NCBI GenBank assembly: GCA_905479495.1
Contig: CAJQMR010000008.1
Span: 157,530-221,529, forward strand
Length of the DNA: 64,000 bases
Source of the DNA: an uncultured Anaerolineae bacterium
GTDB lineage: Bacteria; Chloroflexota; Anaerolineae; Promineifilales; Promineifilaceae
Direction of reading: 5' to 3'
The notes beneath the pieces are model-generated. The model was not told the DNA's origin, did not search any database, and saw only the letters and a list, made by a program, of their open reading frames with translations. Shown here in pieces: positions 17,608-26,647 of the stretch (positions within the stretch are counted from its first letter, which is position 1; each line of letters starts with the position of its first letter). The position numbers and the translations under genes are program-made.

Positions 17608-18879
17608 ATGGAAAACTTGAAAGTACGACAAGACGTAAACTTACCAAATGGGACAACGGCCGTTCACGGCCATCTGCACACGCGCCAACCAAACCCCAAC
17701 CACGCCCTCACCACCCCCATCTGGCAAACGGCAACCTACACCTTTGAGAATACGGCCGATCTCATCGCTTACCAGGAAGGCAAATTGTGGGGGGGCACCA
17801 ACGGCCGTATTGAATACGCTCGCTACGGTAACCCCACCGTCCAGGCCGTCGAGAAGCGGCTGGCCGCGTTGGAAGCAGGCGATTTGCCGGGACATTATGA
17901 TGCCCTGCTTTTTCCCACGGGAATGACGGCCGTTACCAATATCCTCCTCTCCATTTTGCCCACCGGCAGCCATGTCATCTTCACCGATGACAGCTACCGC
18001 AAAACGCGCCAATTTTGCCAGACCTTCCTCAAGCGACTGGGCATCGAAACCAGTGAAGTGCCAATGGGCGATTACGACGCGCTGGCCAAAGCCATCCAGC
18101 CAAACACGCGCATTATTCTTACTGAAAGCCCCACCAACCCCTACCTGCGCGTGGCCGATTTAGAGAAAGTGGTGGCCATTGCCAAGCAGCACAAACGCAT
18201 CAAAACGATTATCGATGCCACCTTTGCCACTCCGGTGAACCAACGGCCGTTAACCTACGGCATCGATCTGGTCATTCATAGCGGCACCAAATATTTTAGC
18301 GGTCACAACGATGTAATGGCGGGCGTGGCCATTGGCGAAGCCGGGCTTATCCACGCTTTGCGCCAAAGCCAGGGAATGCTGGGCGGTGTGATTGACCCGC
18401 ACGCGGCCTACCTGCTGGAACGTGGCCTAAAGACATTGGCCTTGCGGGTGCAGCAACAAAATCGCTCGGCGCAGCAGGTGGCCGAATTTTTGGAGCAGCA
18501 CCCCGCCATTGACCGGGTTTGGTATCCTGGCCTGGCCTCCCATCCAGACCATGCCATCGCCAGCCAGCAGATGCGTGGCTTTGGCGGTGTCGTTAGTTTT
18601 GAAGTGGCCGTGCCGCCCGGTGAAAATCCCTTAGACAGCGCTGCACGTGTGGTGGATGCTGTCAGAATTCCCTACATCGCCGCCAGCCTGGGCGGGGTAG
18701 AGAGCCTCATCGAGCAGCCCGCCATCATGTCCTACTACGAGCTGTCTACCGAGGAACGGCGCACAATGGGCATGAAGGATAATTTGGTTAGATTTGCCAT
18801 AGGCATTGAAGAAACTGAGGATATACTGGCCGATTTGGCGCAGGCGCTAGAGTATGTGCATGTGGCAAGTAGCCAGTAG
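17608..18879 (+). CDS. Cystathionine gamma-synthase-like Cys/Met PLP enzyme
   Basis: A trans-sulfuration family PLP enzyme, probably joining cysteine to an activated homoserine to make cystathionine. The PLP lysine is in HSGTKYFSGHND, a form close to cystathionine gamma-synthases, and YGNP and the SLGGVESL segment are present. It is a full-length member at 423 residues. An upstream SAM-I riboswitch and a downstream aspartate kinase gene support a role in methionine synthesis rather than cystathionine breakdown. O-acetylhomoserine sulfhydrylase or methionine gamma-lyase activity cannot be excluded by eye. Confidence 0.85.
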   Translation: MENLKVRQDVNLPNGTTAVHGHLHTRQPNPNHALTTPIWQTATYTFENTADLIAYQEGKLWGGTNGRIEYARYGNPTVQAVEKRLAALEAGDLPGHYDALLFPTGMTAVTNILLSILPTGSHVIFTDDSYRKTRQFCQTFLKRLGIETSEVPMGDYDALAKAIQPNTRIILTESPTNPYLRVADLEKVVAIAKQHKRIKTIIDATFATPVNQRPLTYGIDLVIHSGTKYFSGHNDVMAGVAIGEAGLIHALRQSQGMLGGVIDPHAAYLLERGLKTLALRVQQQNRSAQQVAEFLEQHPAIDRVWYPGLASHPDHAIASQQMRGFGGVVSFEVAVPPGENPLDSAARVVDAVRIPYIAASLGGVESLIEQPAIMSYYELSTEERRTMGMKDNLVRFAIGIEETEDILADLAQALEYVHVASSQ

Positions 18880-18944
18880 CAAATTGCGCACAAACATATT
18901 CGACGAATCCAAAATTCAATACAAAGAGACAAAGATACAAAAGG

Positions 18945-19010
18945 AACAAAGAAAAATCTGCGCGCGCAATCTGCGTAAATCTGCGTAATCTGTGGATGAA
19001 AAGTTGTTTC
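18945..19010. repeat. AATCTGCG word cluster
   Basis: Repeated AATCTGCG/AATCTGTGG words precede the aspartate kinase gene. They are one arm of the word family seen as a full inverted repeat at 2702-2777. No matching second arm is present here. Confidence 0.4.
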
Positions 19011-19030
19011 TATTGAAACTGGAGAACATG

Positions 19031-20437
19031 ATGACCTTAGTAATGAAATTCGGCGGAACGTCCGTGGGCAGTGTGCAGGCGATGCGGGAAACGGCCGTTC
19101 TCATTCAACACACCAAAAAACAGTGGGGCCAAGCGGTGGCCATCGTCTCCGCCATGGGCTCGAAGCCGGTAAAAGTGACCGATTTGCTGCTGCAAGGTGC
19201 GCATTCTGCGGCCAATGGCGATGGCGAAACGTACCAAAAATTGGCTGAGCAGCTGCGCCATATACATTACGAAGCGATTGACGGCTTGCTGGCTCCTGAC
19301 GGGGAGCGGCAGCAAATTTTGGTGGAAAACGGCCGTTTCATTGACCGTTTTTCTGATTTATGTCAAGCTGTCTATGTGTTGGGCGAACTTAGCCCTCGGG
19401 CGTTGGACACCGTGGGCGGCATGGGTGAGCAGATGAGCGCCCGTATTTTGGCGGCGTACCTGCGCCAGATTGGCGTGCCCGCTGAAGCGATTGATGCGAC
19501 CGAACTTATCGTCACCGACAGCAACTTTCAGAATGCGGCACCCCTATTTGCCCCGACCAAGCAACAGACGGAAAGTCGGATACGGCCGTTGCTGGCCCAG
19601 GGTGTTGTGCCCATTGTCACCGGTTTCATCGCCGCCAATGCCGAGGGCATTACCACCACACTGGGGCGGGGCGGGTCTGATTACACTGGCGCAATCCTGG
19701 GCGAAGCGCTTGCCGCTGATGAGGTCTGGATTTGGACTGACGTAGATGGCGTGATGACCGCCGATCCGCGCCTGGTACCCGACGCCCGATCGATTCCCCA
19801 GCTGAGCTATCGTGAAGTGTCTGAGCTGGCTTTTTATGGGGCCAAGGTGCTGCATCCCAAAACGATGCGACCCTGTGTGGAGAACGGCATTCCGCTGCGT
19901 ATCAAAAATACGTTCAACCCCGAACATCCCGGCACCGTCATCGTGCCAGACGCGCCCAACGGCAACGGCGGCATCAAAGCGGTGACGGCCATCAACAATT
20001 TAGGGTTGGTCACAGTAGAAGGTAAAGGGATGATGGGCATCCCTGGCATTGCCGCCCGTACCTTCGGCGCTGTGGCCCGCGACGATCAGAGCGTTTTGCT
20101 CATCAGCCAGGCGTCTTCCGAACAATCCATCTGCTTTGCCACCCCCGACGACGCCACAGACAAGATCATTCAGACCCTGGAAGATGAATTCAGTGTGGAG
20201 CTGGCTCGTCGGGATATTGATCGCATTTGGACCCATGAGCCGGTGTCGATTGTGACAATTGTGGGGGCGGGGATGCGGGGTACGCCGGGCATCGCCGGGC
20301 GCATCTTCACGGCACTGGGCGAGCAAAAGGTGAATGTCATTGCCATCGCCCAGGGGTCGTCTGAGTGCAGCATCAGTGTGGTGGTGGATGATGCGGAAAC
20401 GGCCGTTTCCGTTGCCCAAATCCATGCGCTTATATAA
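19031..20437 (+). CDS. lysC: Aspartate kinase with two ACT domains
   Basis: Phosphorylates aspartate, the entry step to lysine, threonine and methionine. The kinase domain opens with the hallmark VMKFGGTSVG and contains the GRGGSDYTGA and TDVDGVMTADPR segments. Two C-terminal ACT domains (from about 320) would bind feedback inhibitors, and there is no fused homoserine dehydrogenase. GGAG (19021-19024) is 6 nt from ATG 19031 and 3 nt from ATG 19028, so I prefer 19031. It lies 150 nt after the riboswitch-controlled gene. Confidence 0.93.
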   Translation: MTLVMKFGGTSVGSVQAMRETAVLIQHTKKQWGQAVAIVSAMGSKPVKVTDLLLQGAHSAANGDGETYQKLAEQLRHIHYEAIDGLLAPDGERQQILVENGRFIDRFSDLCQAVYVLGELSPRALDTVGGMGEQMSARILAAYLRQIGVPAEAIDATELIVTDSNFQNAAPLFAPTKQQTESRIRPLLAQGVVPIVTGFIAANAEGITTTLGRGGSDYTGAILGEALAADEVWIWTDVDGVMTADPRLVPDARSIPQLSYREVSELAFYGAKVLHPKTMRPCVENGIPLRIKNTFNPEHPGTVIVPDAPNGNGGIKAVTAINNLGLVTVEGKGMMGIPGIAARTFGAVARDDQSVLLISQASSEQSICFATPDDATDKIIQTLEDEFSVELARRDIDRIWTHEPVSIVTIVGAGMRGTPGIAGRIFTALGEQKVNVIAIAQGSSECSISVVVDDAETAVSVAQIHALI

Positions 20438-20443
20438 AAAATG

Positions 20444-20498
20444 AGAGTGGAGACTGGAGATTAACGATTGGCTGCTCTTTATCTCTAATCTCCACTCT
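20444..20498. repeat. Intergenic inverted repeat (GAGATTGGAG family, second copy)
   Basis: AGAGTGGAGA (20444-20453) pairs with TCTCCACTCT (20489-20498), and flanking GGAGATTA/ TAATCTCC words extend the stem. It follows the lysC stop and probably ends that transcript. Confidence 0.55.
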
Positions 20499-20510
20499 TT
20501 CTTGAACCCC

Positions 20511-20530
20511 AGTTAACTTTTGCTTTAACC
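20511..20530. promoter_or_regulatory. Operator candidate 1, iron locus
   Basis: AGTTAACTTTTGCTTTAACC is nearly identical to 21917-21936, where the arms GGTTAA and TTAACC are perfect. It lies 125 bp before the ferric-binding-protein gene. A DtxR-like iron regulator would be a natural candidate binder, but this is inference. Confidence 0.45.
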
Positions 20531-20654
20531 AACGCTTGAATCTGGGTGAACGGCCGTTCACTTAGAAATGATCGCCTGTCATTGTCAAGCCTCAGCCATC
20601 TCCGGCATAATCGCGTCTCATCTTCAATCAACAATTCGCAAAGGAGAACAGTTC

Positions 20655-21773
20655 ATGTTAACGAAAGAATCCAGACAATTTGTCTCGATTGGTTTATTTT
20701 TCTTGTTGGCCCTCTTGCTGGTCGCTTGTGGTTCTGGCGCAGAAACAACCACTGAGGATGGCGTCGCTGCCGAACCCGACCCGCAGCCCGATCCTGAAGC
20801 TGTTGCCGTAACTGAAGGCGATGGCACGGCGGGTGACCTGGTCATCTACTCTGGCCGCAGCGAAAGTCTCGTTGGCCCCATTATCGAGCAGTTTGCTGCT
20901 GAGACGGGTATCAACGTCGAAGTGCGCTACGGCAGCACCTCAGAAATGGCTGGTGTTTTACTGGAAGAAGGGGCCAACAGTCCGGCCGACGTTTTTTATG
21001 CCCAGGACCCTGGTGGACTGGGAGCGGTTACTGCCGCTGGCTTATTTGCCACTTTGCCGAAGGAAACCATCGCCAAAGTGCCAGCTCGTTTTGCCCCCGA
21101 AGACAGCACCTGGGTGGGCATTTCCGGGCGGGCCAGGGTAGTGGTTTACAACACCAGCGTTTTTAGTGACCCAGCCGCAGAGCTGCCACAAGATATTTTT
21201 GACTTTGTAGACCCGGCGTGGAACGGCCGTATCGGCTGGGCACCTACCAACGGTTCATTCCAGGCAATGGTCACCGCCATGCGCGCCACCTGGGGCGAAG
21301 AGCAAACCCGCGAATGGCTCAGCGGCATCCAGGCCAACAACCCCGTCGTCTACAGCAGCAACACCCCCATTGTCTCTGGCGTGGCGGCTGGCGAGGTGGA
21401 TGTCGGCTTTGTCAATCATTACTATCTTTACCGCTTCCTGGCCGAGGAAGGTGAAAGCTTCCCGGCACGTAACTATTTCTTACCCGGTGGTGGTCCCGGT
21501 TCCCTGGTGATGGTTTCAGGTGCGGGCCTCCTCAACACCGCGCCCAACGCCGCCAATGCCCAGCAGTTCATCGACTTCTTGCTGTCTGTGGAAGCGCAGC
21601 AATATTTTGCCGATGAAACCTTCGAGTATCCTGTAGTAGAAGGTGTAGCCATCGACCCCAACTTGCCGCCATTCTCAGAACTGGACGCCGTGGCGCTCAA
21701 CATTTCCATGAATGACCTGGCCGACCTGGAGGGCACGCAAGATATGCTCCTGGAACTGGGCATCATTGAGTAA
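20655..21773 (+). CDS. Ferric-type ABC transporter binding lipoprotein (FbpA/FutA-like)
   Basis: Captures iron (probably Fe3+) outside the membrane for the permease encoded next. The signal peptide ends in lipobox LVAC with Cys at residue 25, followed by a Glu/Pro/Asp-rich linker. The fold is the class II binding protein (LVIYSGRSESLVGP), with a tyrosine cluster HYYLYRF near residue 256, where FutA/FbpA proteins hold iron-ligating tyrosines. AAGGAG (20641-20646) fixes the start at ATG 20655. It is followed by permease and ATPase genes and then by ferritin. Confidence 0.88.
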   Translation: MLTKESRQFVSIGLFFLLALLLVACGSGAETTTEDGVAAEPDPQPDPEAVAVTEGDGTAGDLVIYSGRSESLVGPIIEQFAAETGINVEVRYGSTSEMAGVLLEEGANSPADVFYAQDPGGLGAVTAAGLFATLPKETIAKVPARFAPEDSTWVGISGRARVVVYNTSVFSDPAAELPQDIFDFVDPAWNGRIGWAPTNGSFQAMVTAMRATWGEEQTREWLSGIQANNPVVYSSNTPIVSGVAAGEVDVGFVNHYYLYRFLAEEGESFPARNYFLPGGGPGSLVMVSGAGLLNTAPNAANAQQFIDFLLSVEAQQYFADETFEYPVVEGVAIDPNLPPFSELDAVALNISMNDLADLEGTQDMLLELGIIE

Positions 21774-21781
21774 CCTAACAG

Positions 21782-21898
21782 TCTCATTCTGAACGAAGCG
21801 CAGCGAAGTGAAGAATCCCTCTAAACACGATCGCTTAATAACCTTGCCCGTGATAGGTCGTGACCGTAGGGATTTTTCACTGCGCTCAGAATGACAGA
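21782..21898. repeat. Intergenic inverted repeat (TCATTCTGA...GAATCCCT family, second copy)
   Basis: TCATTCTGAACG with GAAGAATCCCT (21784-21820) is mirrored by AGGGATTTTTC with CTCAGAATGACA (21869-21898). It belongs to the same family as 12099-12226. Confidence 0.6.
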
Positions 21899-21914
21899 TA
21901 AGGGATTTTTAACT

Positions 21915-21980
21915 CTGGTTAACTTTTGACTTAACCAGCCGAATATTTCGCTTGATCGCTCGTTAATTCAAAAGTTGACC
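21915..21980. promoter_or_regulatory. Operator candidates 2 and 3, iron locus
   Basis: At 21915-21938 perfect arms CTGGTTAA and TTAACCAG flank the 8-nt core CTTTTGAC. At 21961-21980 a reverse-oriented copy matches 17 of 20 positions. Together with 20511-20530 this gives three copies in front of two genes of one transport system. Confidence 0.5.
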
Positions 21981-22075
21981 GCCTCCCCTTGTTTCAAATC
22001 ACATTCACCGCATAATTCTATCGAGGGTAGCCGGATATTTTCGGCACAAATTTTCAACAATCGCAGGGAAACAAT

Positions 22076-23755
22076 ATGGGTGTTACTGATTTTGGCAACG
22101 TACGGACGCTGCCCAGAATCAAAATTGAATTAGACCAGACGTGGCTGCGCCAGCGGCACTGGTCGCCATTTCACTGGCTGCTGGTGGGCAGCGCCGGGTT
22201 AGTTGCTGCCCTGATTCTGTTGGTTCCCACTTATTTGCTGCTGCGCGTAGGCACCAGTTGGGCCGAGGCGTGGCAAACGCTTTCCCAACCGCGTACATTA
22301 GAAATTTTGGGCAATACGCTGGGATTGGCCGCCGCTGTAACGGCCGCTTCTGCCCTCATCGCTGTTCCCCTGGCCTGGCTTACAACCTGTACCGATTTGC
22401 CTGGCAAACGGTTTTGGGCCGTGATTGCAGCTCTACCGTTGGTGGTGCCTAGCTACGTGGCGGCCTATCTCTTTGCCTCAATTTTGACCCCAAAAGGTTT
22501 ATTGCAGCAGATTCTATACCCTATCTTCGGCATCGAACGGCTGCCAAATTTTTACGGTTTTCCCGGTGCATTTATCGTGTTGACGCTGGTCAGCTACCCG
22601 TTCGTTTTTCTTACGGTGCGCAGCGCTTTGAAGAACATGGACCCGGCGTTGGTAGAAGCGGCCCGCAGTTTGGGGCTGTCGCCGTGGCGGGCCTTTTGGC
22701 GGGTGACCTTGCCCTATTTACGGCCGTCTATTGCGGCGGGTAGTTTACTGGTCATGCTTTACACCCTGCGTGACTTTGGTGCCGTGACCATGCTGCAATA
22801 TTCCACCTTCACCCGTATCATCTACAACCGTTATTTGGGCTACAAGCTGGACATGGCGGCGGCGATGGCGTTGGTGCTGGTGGTGGTAACGGCCGTTATC
22901 CTCATTCTGGAACAGCGCAGCCGGGGCAAAGCCCAATACGCTCGCGTTTCTATCGGCGTAGCCCGTGCCCAAACCCCGGTGAAGTTAGGGCGCTGGCGTT
23001 GGCTGGGGCTGAGCCTAACTGGGTTACTCTCCTTTTGGGCGCTGCTGGTTCCGGCGTTTGGGCTGGCCTACTGGTTTTGGCGCGGCCTGAATCAGGATTG
23101 GGCAGTGAAGAGCCTGGGTGCGGCCCAAACCAACGTGGACTCATTACTGTTGCTGGTGGAACCGGCCTGGCATTCGTTGTCGGCATCGCTGCTGGGGGCG
23201 GGATTAGCCATGCTGCTGGCACTGCCCATCGCCATTTTGGTGGTGCGCCGACCGGGTCGTTTGAGCCGCCTGTTTGAACAGCTTTCTTACGCCAGTTTTG
23301 CGCTGCCGGGCATTGTGGTGGCATTGGCCTACGTCTTTTTTGGTACAAATTATGCTGCGTCACTTTACCAAACCTTGCCGATGCTGCTGATTGCTTACGT
23401 CATTTTGTTCATTCCGCAGGCGGTGGGCGCACAGCGCAGTTCGCTGCTGCAAGTGTCGTCCACGTTGGAAGAAGCGGCACAAAGTTTGGGCAAACGGCCG
23501 TCCACTATTTTCCGTCGCATTACCCTGCCCCTGGTTAAACCGGGCATGCTGGCCGGGGCGGCGCTGGTTTTCCTTACCTGCATGAAGGAATTACCTGCCA
23601 CCCTCATTTTGAGTCCGCTGGGCTTCAATACGTTATCGGCCGAAATCTGGGCCAACATTGGCGAAGCGTTTTTTGCTCGCGCCGCCGCCCCAACCCTGCT
23701 GCTGCTCCTGCTCTCCTCCATCCCCCTGGCCTGGATGACCTTGAGGAATAATTAA
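22076..23755 (+). CDS. Ferric-type ABC transporter permease, two fused halves (FbpB-like)
   Basis: An inner-membrane permease of 559 residues with about twelve helices. It consists of two homologous binding-protein-dependent transport domains, each with an EAA loop (EAARSLGLSPWRAFWRVTLP and EAAQSLGKRPSTIFRRITLP), as in FbpB/ThiP. It works with the lipoprotein encoded before it and the ATPase after it. Operator candidates lie 96-160 bp upstream. Confidence 0.92.
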   Translation: MGVTDFGNVRTLPRIKIELDQTWLRQRHWSPFHWLLVGSAGLVAALILLVPTYLLLRVGTSWAEAWQTLSQPRTLEILGNTLGLAAAVTAASALIAVPLAWLTTCTDLPGKRFWAVIAALPLVVPSYVAAYLFASILTPKGLLQQILYPIFGIERLPNFYGFPGAFIVLTLVSYPFVFLTVRSALKNMDPALVEAARSLGLSPWRAFWRVTLPYLRPSIAAGSLLVMLYTLRDFGAVTMLQYSTFTRIIYNRYLGYKLDMAAAMALVLVVVTAVILILEQRSRGKAQYARVSIGVARAQTPVKLGRWRWLGLSLTGLLSFWALLVPAFGLAYWFWRGLNQDWAVKSLGAAQTNVDSLLLLVEPAWHSLSASLLGAGLAMLLALPIAILVVRRPGRLSRLFEQLSYASFALPGIVVALAYVFFGTNYAASLYQTLPMLLIAYVILFIPQAVGAQRSSLLQVSSTLEEAAQSLGKRPSTIFRRITLPLVKPGMLAGAALVFLTCMKELPATLILSPLGFNTLSAEIWANIGEAFFARAAAPTLLLLLLSSIPLAWMTLRNN

Positions 23756-23844
23756 TGGTTAATGGTAAATTTTTAATGGTTAATGATCTATTGACACCCC
23801 TTTCCATTAGCAATTAACCATTTACTATTAGCAATTAACCATTG
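23753..23844. repeat. Intergenic inverted repeat (TAATGGTTAATGG words)
   Basis: Two TTAATGGTTAATG words (23753-23785) are mirrored by CAATTAACCATT words (23811-23844). They lie between the permease and ATPase genes and may tune their relative expression. Confidence 0.55.
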
Positions 23845-23849
23845 TCCCC

Positions 23850-24899
23850 ATGTCCACCGTCACCTGTCACAATCTCCACAAATCATTTGATGACCAGCCT
23901 GTGGTACAAAATGTGAGCCTGTCTGTTGCGCCAGGGGACATTTTGGTGCTGCTGGGGCCAAGCGGCTGCGGCAAGACCACTACCTTGCGCCTGATTGCTG
24001 GATTTGAGCAGTTGGATAACGGCCGTATCGAAATCGACAATCAGCTTGTGGCCGATGGCAATCGTCATGTGCCGCCGGAAAAGCGGCGTGTGGGTATTGT
24101 CTTTCAGGATTACGCCATTTTCCCCCATCTCAGTTTGGCCCAAAACGTAGGCTTTGGTCTCAAGCGTGGCCAGTCTGCCCGCGTGGAAGAGATGCTAAAT
24201 TTTGTTGGGCTGGGTGGTTTAGGCGAGCGGATGCCGCACCAGCTTTCTGGTGGGCAGCAGCAGCGAGTGGCTTTGGCCCGGGCCTTGGCCCCGCAGCCCG
24301 TTGTTTTGCTGCTGGATGAGCCGTTTTCTAACCTGGATGCGGCGCTGCGCGTGGAGATGCGCCAGGAGGTGCGGCGCTTATTGAAGGCAAGCGGTACCAC
24401 GGCCGTTTTTGTAACGCATGATCAGGAAGAAGCATTGTACATGGGGGATCAGGTGGGGGTGATGCACGCTGGTCGTTTGGAGCAGGTGGGCACGCCAGAA
24501 GTGATCTTTCACCAGCCACGCACCCGCTTTGTGGCCGAATTTTTAGGTCAGACCGACTTTCTGCCAGGCGAGGTGACCGAACATGGCGTGCAAACGCCGC
24601 TGGGTGTGCTGCCGCAAACGCTGCCATTGGCCAGCGGTACGGCCGTTGACATTGCTGTTCGCCCAGATGATTTGCGGGTGCTGCCCGATGAGGCGGGGAA
24701 CGGCCGTATTGTTTCGCGGCAGTTTGTGGGCATCGCCTTTGTCTATGAGGTCCGTCTGGCTGACGGTACGCTCATCCACAGTTGGCAGCCGCACGAGAAC
24801 AGTTTAGCCGAGGGAACGGCCGTTTCCGTCCAGTTTGCTGCCCCCCACGAACTCCCCTGCTTTTACCAAGATCATATCGTTCCCGACAAAAGTCGCTGA
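23850..24899 (+). CDS. Ferric-type ABC transporter ATPase (FbpC-like)
   Basis: The ATP-binding subunit of the iron importer, 349 residues. Walker A GPSGCGKTT is near 36-44, signature LSGGQQQ near 132, Walker B LLLDEP near 153, and a C-terminal TOBE-like domain follows from about 240. Five ACGGCCGT copies lie in this gene. It is separated from the permease by an inverted repeat but clearly belongs to the same locus. Confidence 0.92.
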   Translation: MSTVTCHNLHKSFDDQPVVQNVSLSVAPGDILVLLGPSGCGKTTTLRLIAGFEQLDNGRIEIDNQLVADGNRHVPPEKRRVGIVFQDYAIFPHLSLAQNVGFGLKRGQSARVEEMLNFVGLGGLGERMPHQLSGGQQQRVALARALAPQPVVLLLDEPFSNLDAALRVEMRQEVRRLLKASGTTAVFVTHDQEEALYMGDQVGVMHAGRLEQVGTPEVIFHQPRTRFVAEFLGQTDFLPGEVTEHGVQTPLGVLPQTLPLASGTAVDIAVRPDDLRVLPDEAGNGRIVSRQFVGIAFVYEVRLADGTLIHSWQPHENSLAEGTAVSVQFAAPHELPCFYQDHIVPDKSR

Positions 24900-24955
24900 A
24901 CGCAGTTCTGTTTCCAGGTATAATTGCTTCAATAAATCACGTTATGAAAGTTGGT

Positions 24956-25016
24956 AGGACTAACAGTCCTGCTGCTTTTAAACTTCCAATTTACTGAACT
25001 CAGGACTATCAGTCCT
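24956..25016. repeat. Paired palindromes AGGACT-N3-AGTCCT, second pair
   Basis: Copies start at 24956 (N3 AAC) and 25002 (N3 ATC), 46 bp apart, exactly as at 10121/10167. The second ends 25 nt before the ferritin start codon. Confidence 0.65.
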
Positions 25017-25041
25017 GTCCCTCAAAAGGAGAGATCGATAC

Positions 25042-25557
25042 ATGATCATTAAACCAAAAGTTGTAGAGGCGATGAACGCCCAAATCCAGAGCGAATTTGC
25101 GGCTTCGGCGCAATATGTCGCCATTGCTGTTTACTTTGACGAAGCCACCCTGCCTGATCTGGCCGCTTTTTTCTATCGCCAGGCGGAAGAAGAGCGGATG
25201 CACGCCATGAAGTTTGTCCAGTTCATGCTGGAGGCGGGCTCCAAGCCGATCATTCCTGGGCTGCCCGCGCTGCGCAATGATTTTGAAAGTGCCAGTGATG
25301 CCGTGCAGTTTGCCCTGGACCAGGAGATCAAGGTCACCAACCAGATCAACAACCTGGTTTCTATCGCTGAGGCAGAAAAAGATTACGCCAGCAGCCAGTT
25401 CCTGCAATGGTTTGTTACCGAGCAGGTGGAAGAGGTCGATTCGATGACCACGCTGCTGAACACTATCAAGCACGCCGGCGGCGCGCTGCTGCTGGTAGAA
25501 GATTTTGTGCGGCGTACGATGGCCGTGGGTGGCGGTGAAGCAGCCCCTGCTGCGTAA
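25042..25557 (+). CDS. Ferritin
   Basis: An iron-storage cage subunit, 171 residues, a four-helix ferritin-like protein. Ferroxidase-type residues are visible: Glu near 18 in QSEFAAS, EEERMHAMK (Glu and His near 50-53), and TEQVEEVDSM in the fourth helix. It follows the iron import genes, so the locus couples uptake to storage. The sequence fits non-heme FtnA-type ferritin better than bacterioferritin, with no obvious heme Met. AAAGGAGA lies upstream of ATG 25042. Confidence 0.9.
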   Translation: MIIKPKVVEAMNAQIQSEFAASAQYVAIAVYFDEATLPDLAAFFYRQAEEERMHAMKFVQFMLEAGSKPIIPGLPALRNDFESASDAVQFALDQEIKVTNQINNLVSIAEAEKDYASSQFLQWFVTEQVEEVDSMTTLLNTIKHAGGALLLVEDFVRRTMAVGGGEAAPAA

Positions 25558-25564
25558 CTTGCCT

Positions 25565-25657
25565 AACCTGACAGGTTTACGACAAATTTGGTCAAAAGCG
25601 CTTCTTTGCTGGGCGAAATTGACTTGATTTTTGCTTATTTTGAAAACCTGTCAGGTT
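25565..25657. repeat. Paired palindromes AACCTG-N-CAGGTT, 80 bp apart
   Basis: AACCTGACAGGTT (25565-25577) and AACCTGTCAGGTT (25645-25657) flank the spacer before the sucrase/ferredoxin-like gene. The second ends 11 nt before its start. Confidence 0.55.
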
Positions 25658-25668
25658 TTCCCGCCAAC

Positions 25669-26571
25669 ATGACAACAGTCCCAAGCCCAGATTTTTATTG
25701 CACCGATTGGTCGTTGACTATTGATGAGCCGATGTTGGGTACGGCCGTTTCCAGCCAGGTGTGGCTCTTTTTGGAATATAACCAGCCCTGGGCGGCCAAA
25801 GCGACCAGCGATAATAATTTACCGCAGCCGGTGCAGATGTGGCTGGCAGAACAGAGTGGCCTGGTAAACGGCCGTCTCCAATTTATCAAGCAGCCGCGCG
25901 GGGAGCGAGCCAGTTGGGCTTTCTTCGTAGCCTGCTTTGCCGACACTGGCTCCCGCGTTTACCGCTTCGACCTGGCCGACTATGAGGCGCTTTTTGCGCT
26001 GGATTTGCCCGCAATCGTGGCGGGAGAGTTTCGCTATGAAGCCCAGCGCACCACCGATGGGCAGCTTCTGGTGTGTACCAATGGCAAGCGGGATGTCTGC
26101 TGTGCTTTGCACGGGGTTGCCTTGCTGCGAGCATTGGCCGCCGCAAGCGATGTTTCTCTTTGGGAGACAACGCATTTGGGTGGTCATCGTTTTGCACCAA
26201 CGCTGCTCACGCTGCCGGATGGCGTGAATTACGGCCGTATCACACCCCAAGAGGTGCCGCAGCTGTTAGCCCATCTGCAAAATCGCACCCTCTGGCTGGA
26301 AAAGCTGCGTGGGCGGGTCTGCTATGAACCCATTGTGCAGGTGGCTGAGCAATTTTTGCGGCAAGAAACGGCCGCGTTTCATGTGGATGCTTACCAGCAC
26401 AGAGCCACAGACACGCTGGCAGAAAACCACTGGCGAGTACAGTTTGAGTCCGTTGCTGGGCAGCACCATACTGTAATGGTTGAAGGCGCACGGCCACTAA
26501 CCACTTATCCCAGCTCTGGCCAGCTCAAGGCCAAAACGGTTCCCCAATTCCGCCGCTCTCAAGGCCCCTAA
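25669..26571 (+). CDS. Sucrase/ferredoxin-like protein (thioredoxin-fold [2Fe-2S] family)
   Basis: A member of the Suc_Fer-like family, 300 residues. The signature segments are LVCTNGKRDVCCA (Cys cluster), ETTHLGGHRF and LPDGVNYGRI. The family contains thioredoxin-like ferredoxin domains, and a redox role with an iron-sulfur cluster is likely but unproven. It lies right after ferritin, suggesting a link to iron release or redox. I placed the start at ATG 25669; an upstream frame to 25588 overlaps a palindrome. No ribosome binding site is seen. Confidence 0.75.
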   Translation: MTTVPSPDFYCTDWSLTIDEPMLGTAVSSQVWLFLEYNQPWAAKATSDNNLPQPVQMWLAEQSGLVNGRLQFIKQPRGERASWAFFVACFADTGSRVYRFDLADYEALFALDLPAIVAGEFRYEAQRTTDGQLLVCTNGKRDVCCALHGVALLRALAAASDVSLWETTHLGGHRFAPTLLTLPDGVNYGRITPQEVPQLLAHLQNRTLWLEKLRGRVCYEPIVQVAEQFLRQETAAFHVDAYQHRATDTLAENHWRVQFESVAGQHHTVMVEGARPLTTYPSSGQLKAKTVPQFRRSQGP

Positions 26572-26647
26572 AGTCATCTTGACCCCTGGAAAACAGTCGC
26601 AGACAATAGAGCCATCATTTGATCCAGCATTCTTGAGGCCGTGAGCC

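Larger units (their letters stand above)
21774..22075. other. Spacer with inverted repeat and two operator candidates
   Basis: These 302 bases contain the long TCATTCTGA...GAATCCCT inverted repeat (21782-21898), then operator candidates at 21915-21938 and 21961-21980 ahead of the permease gene. No gene is seen. Confidence 0.55.
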
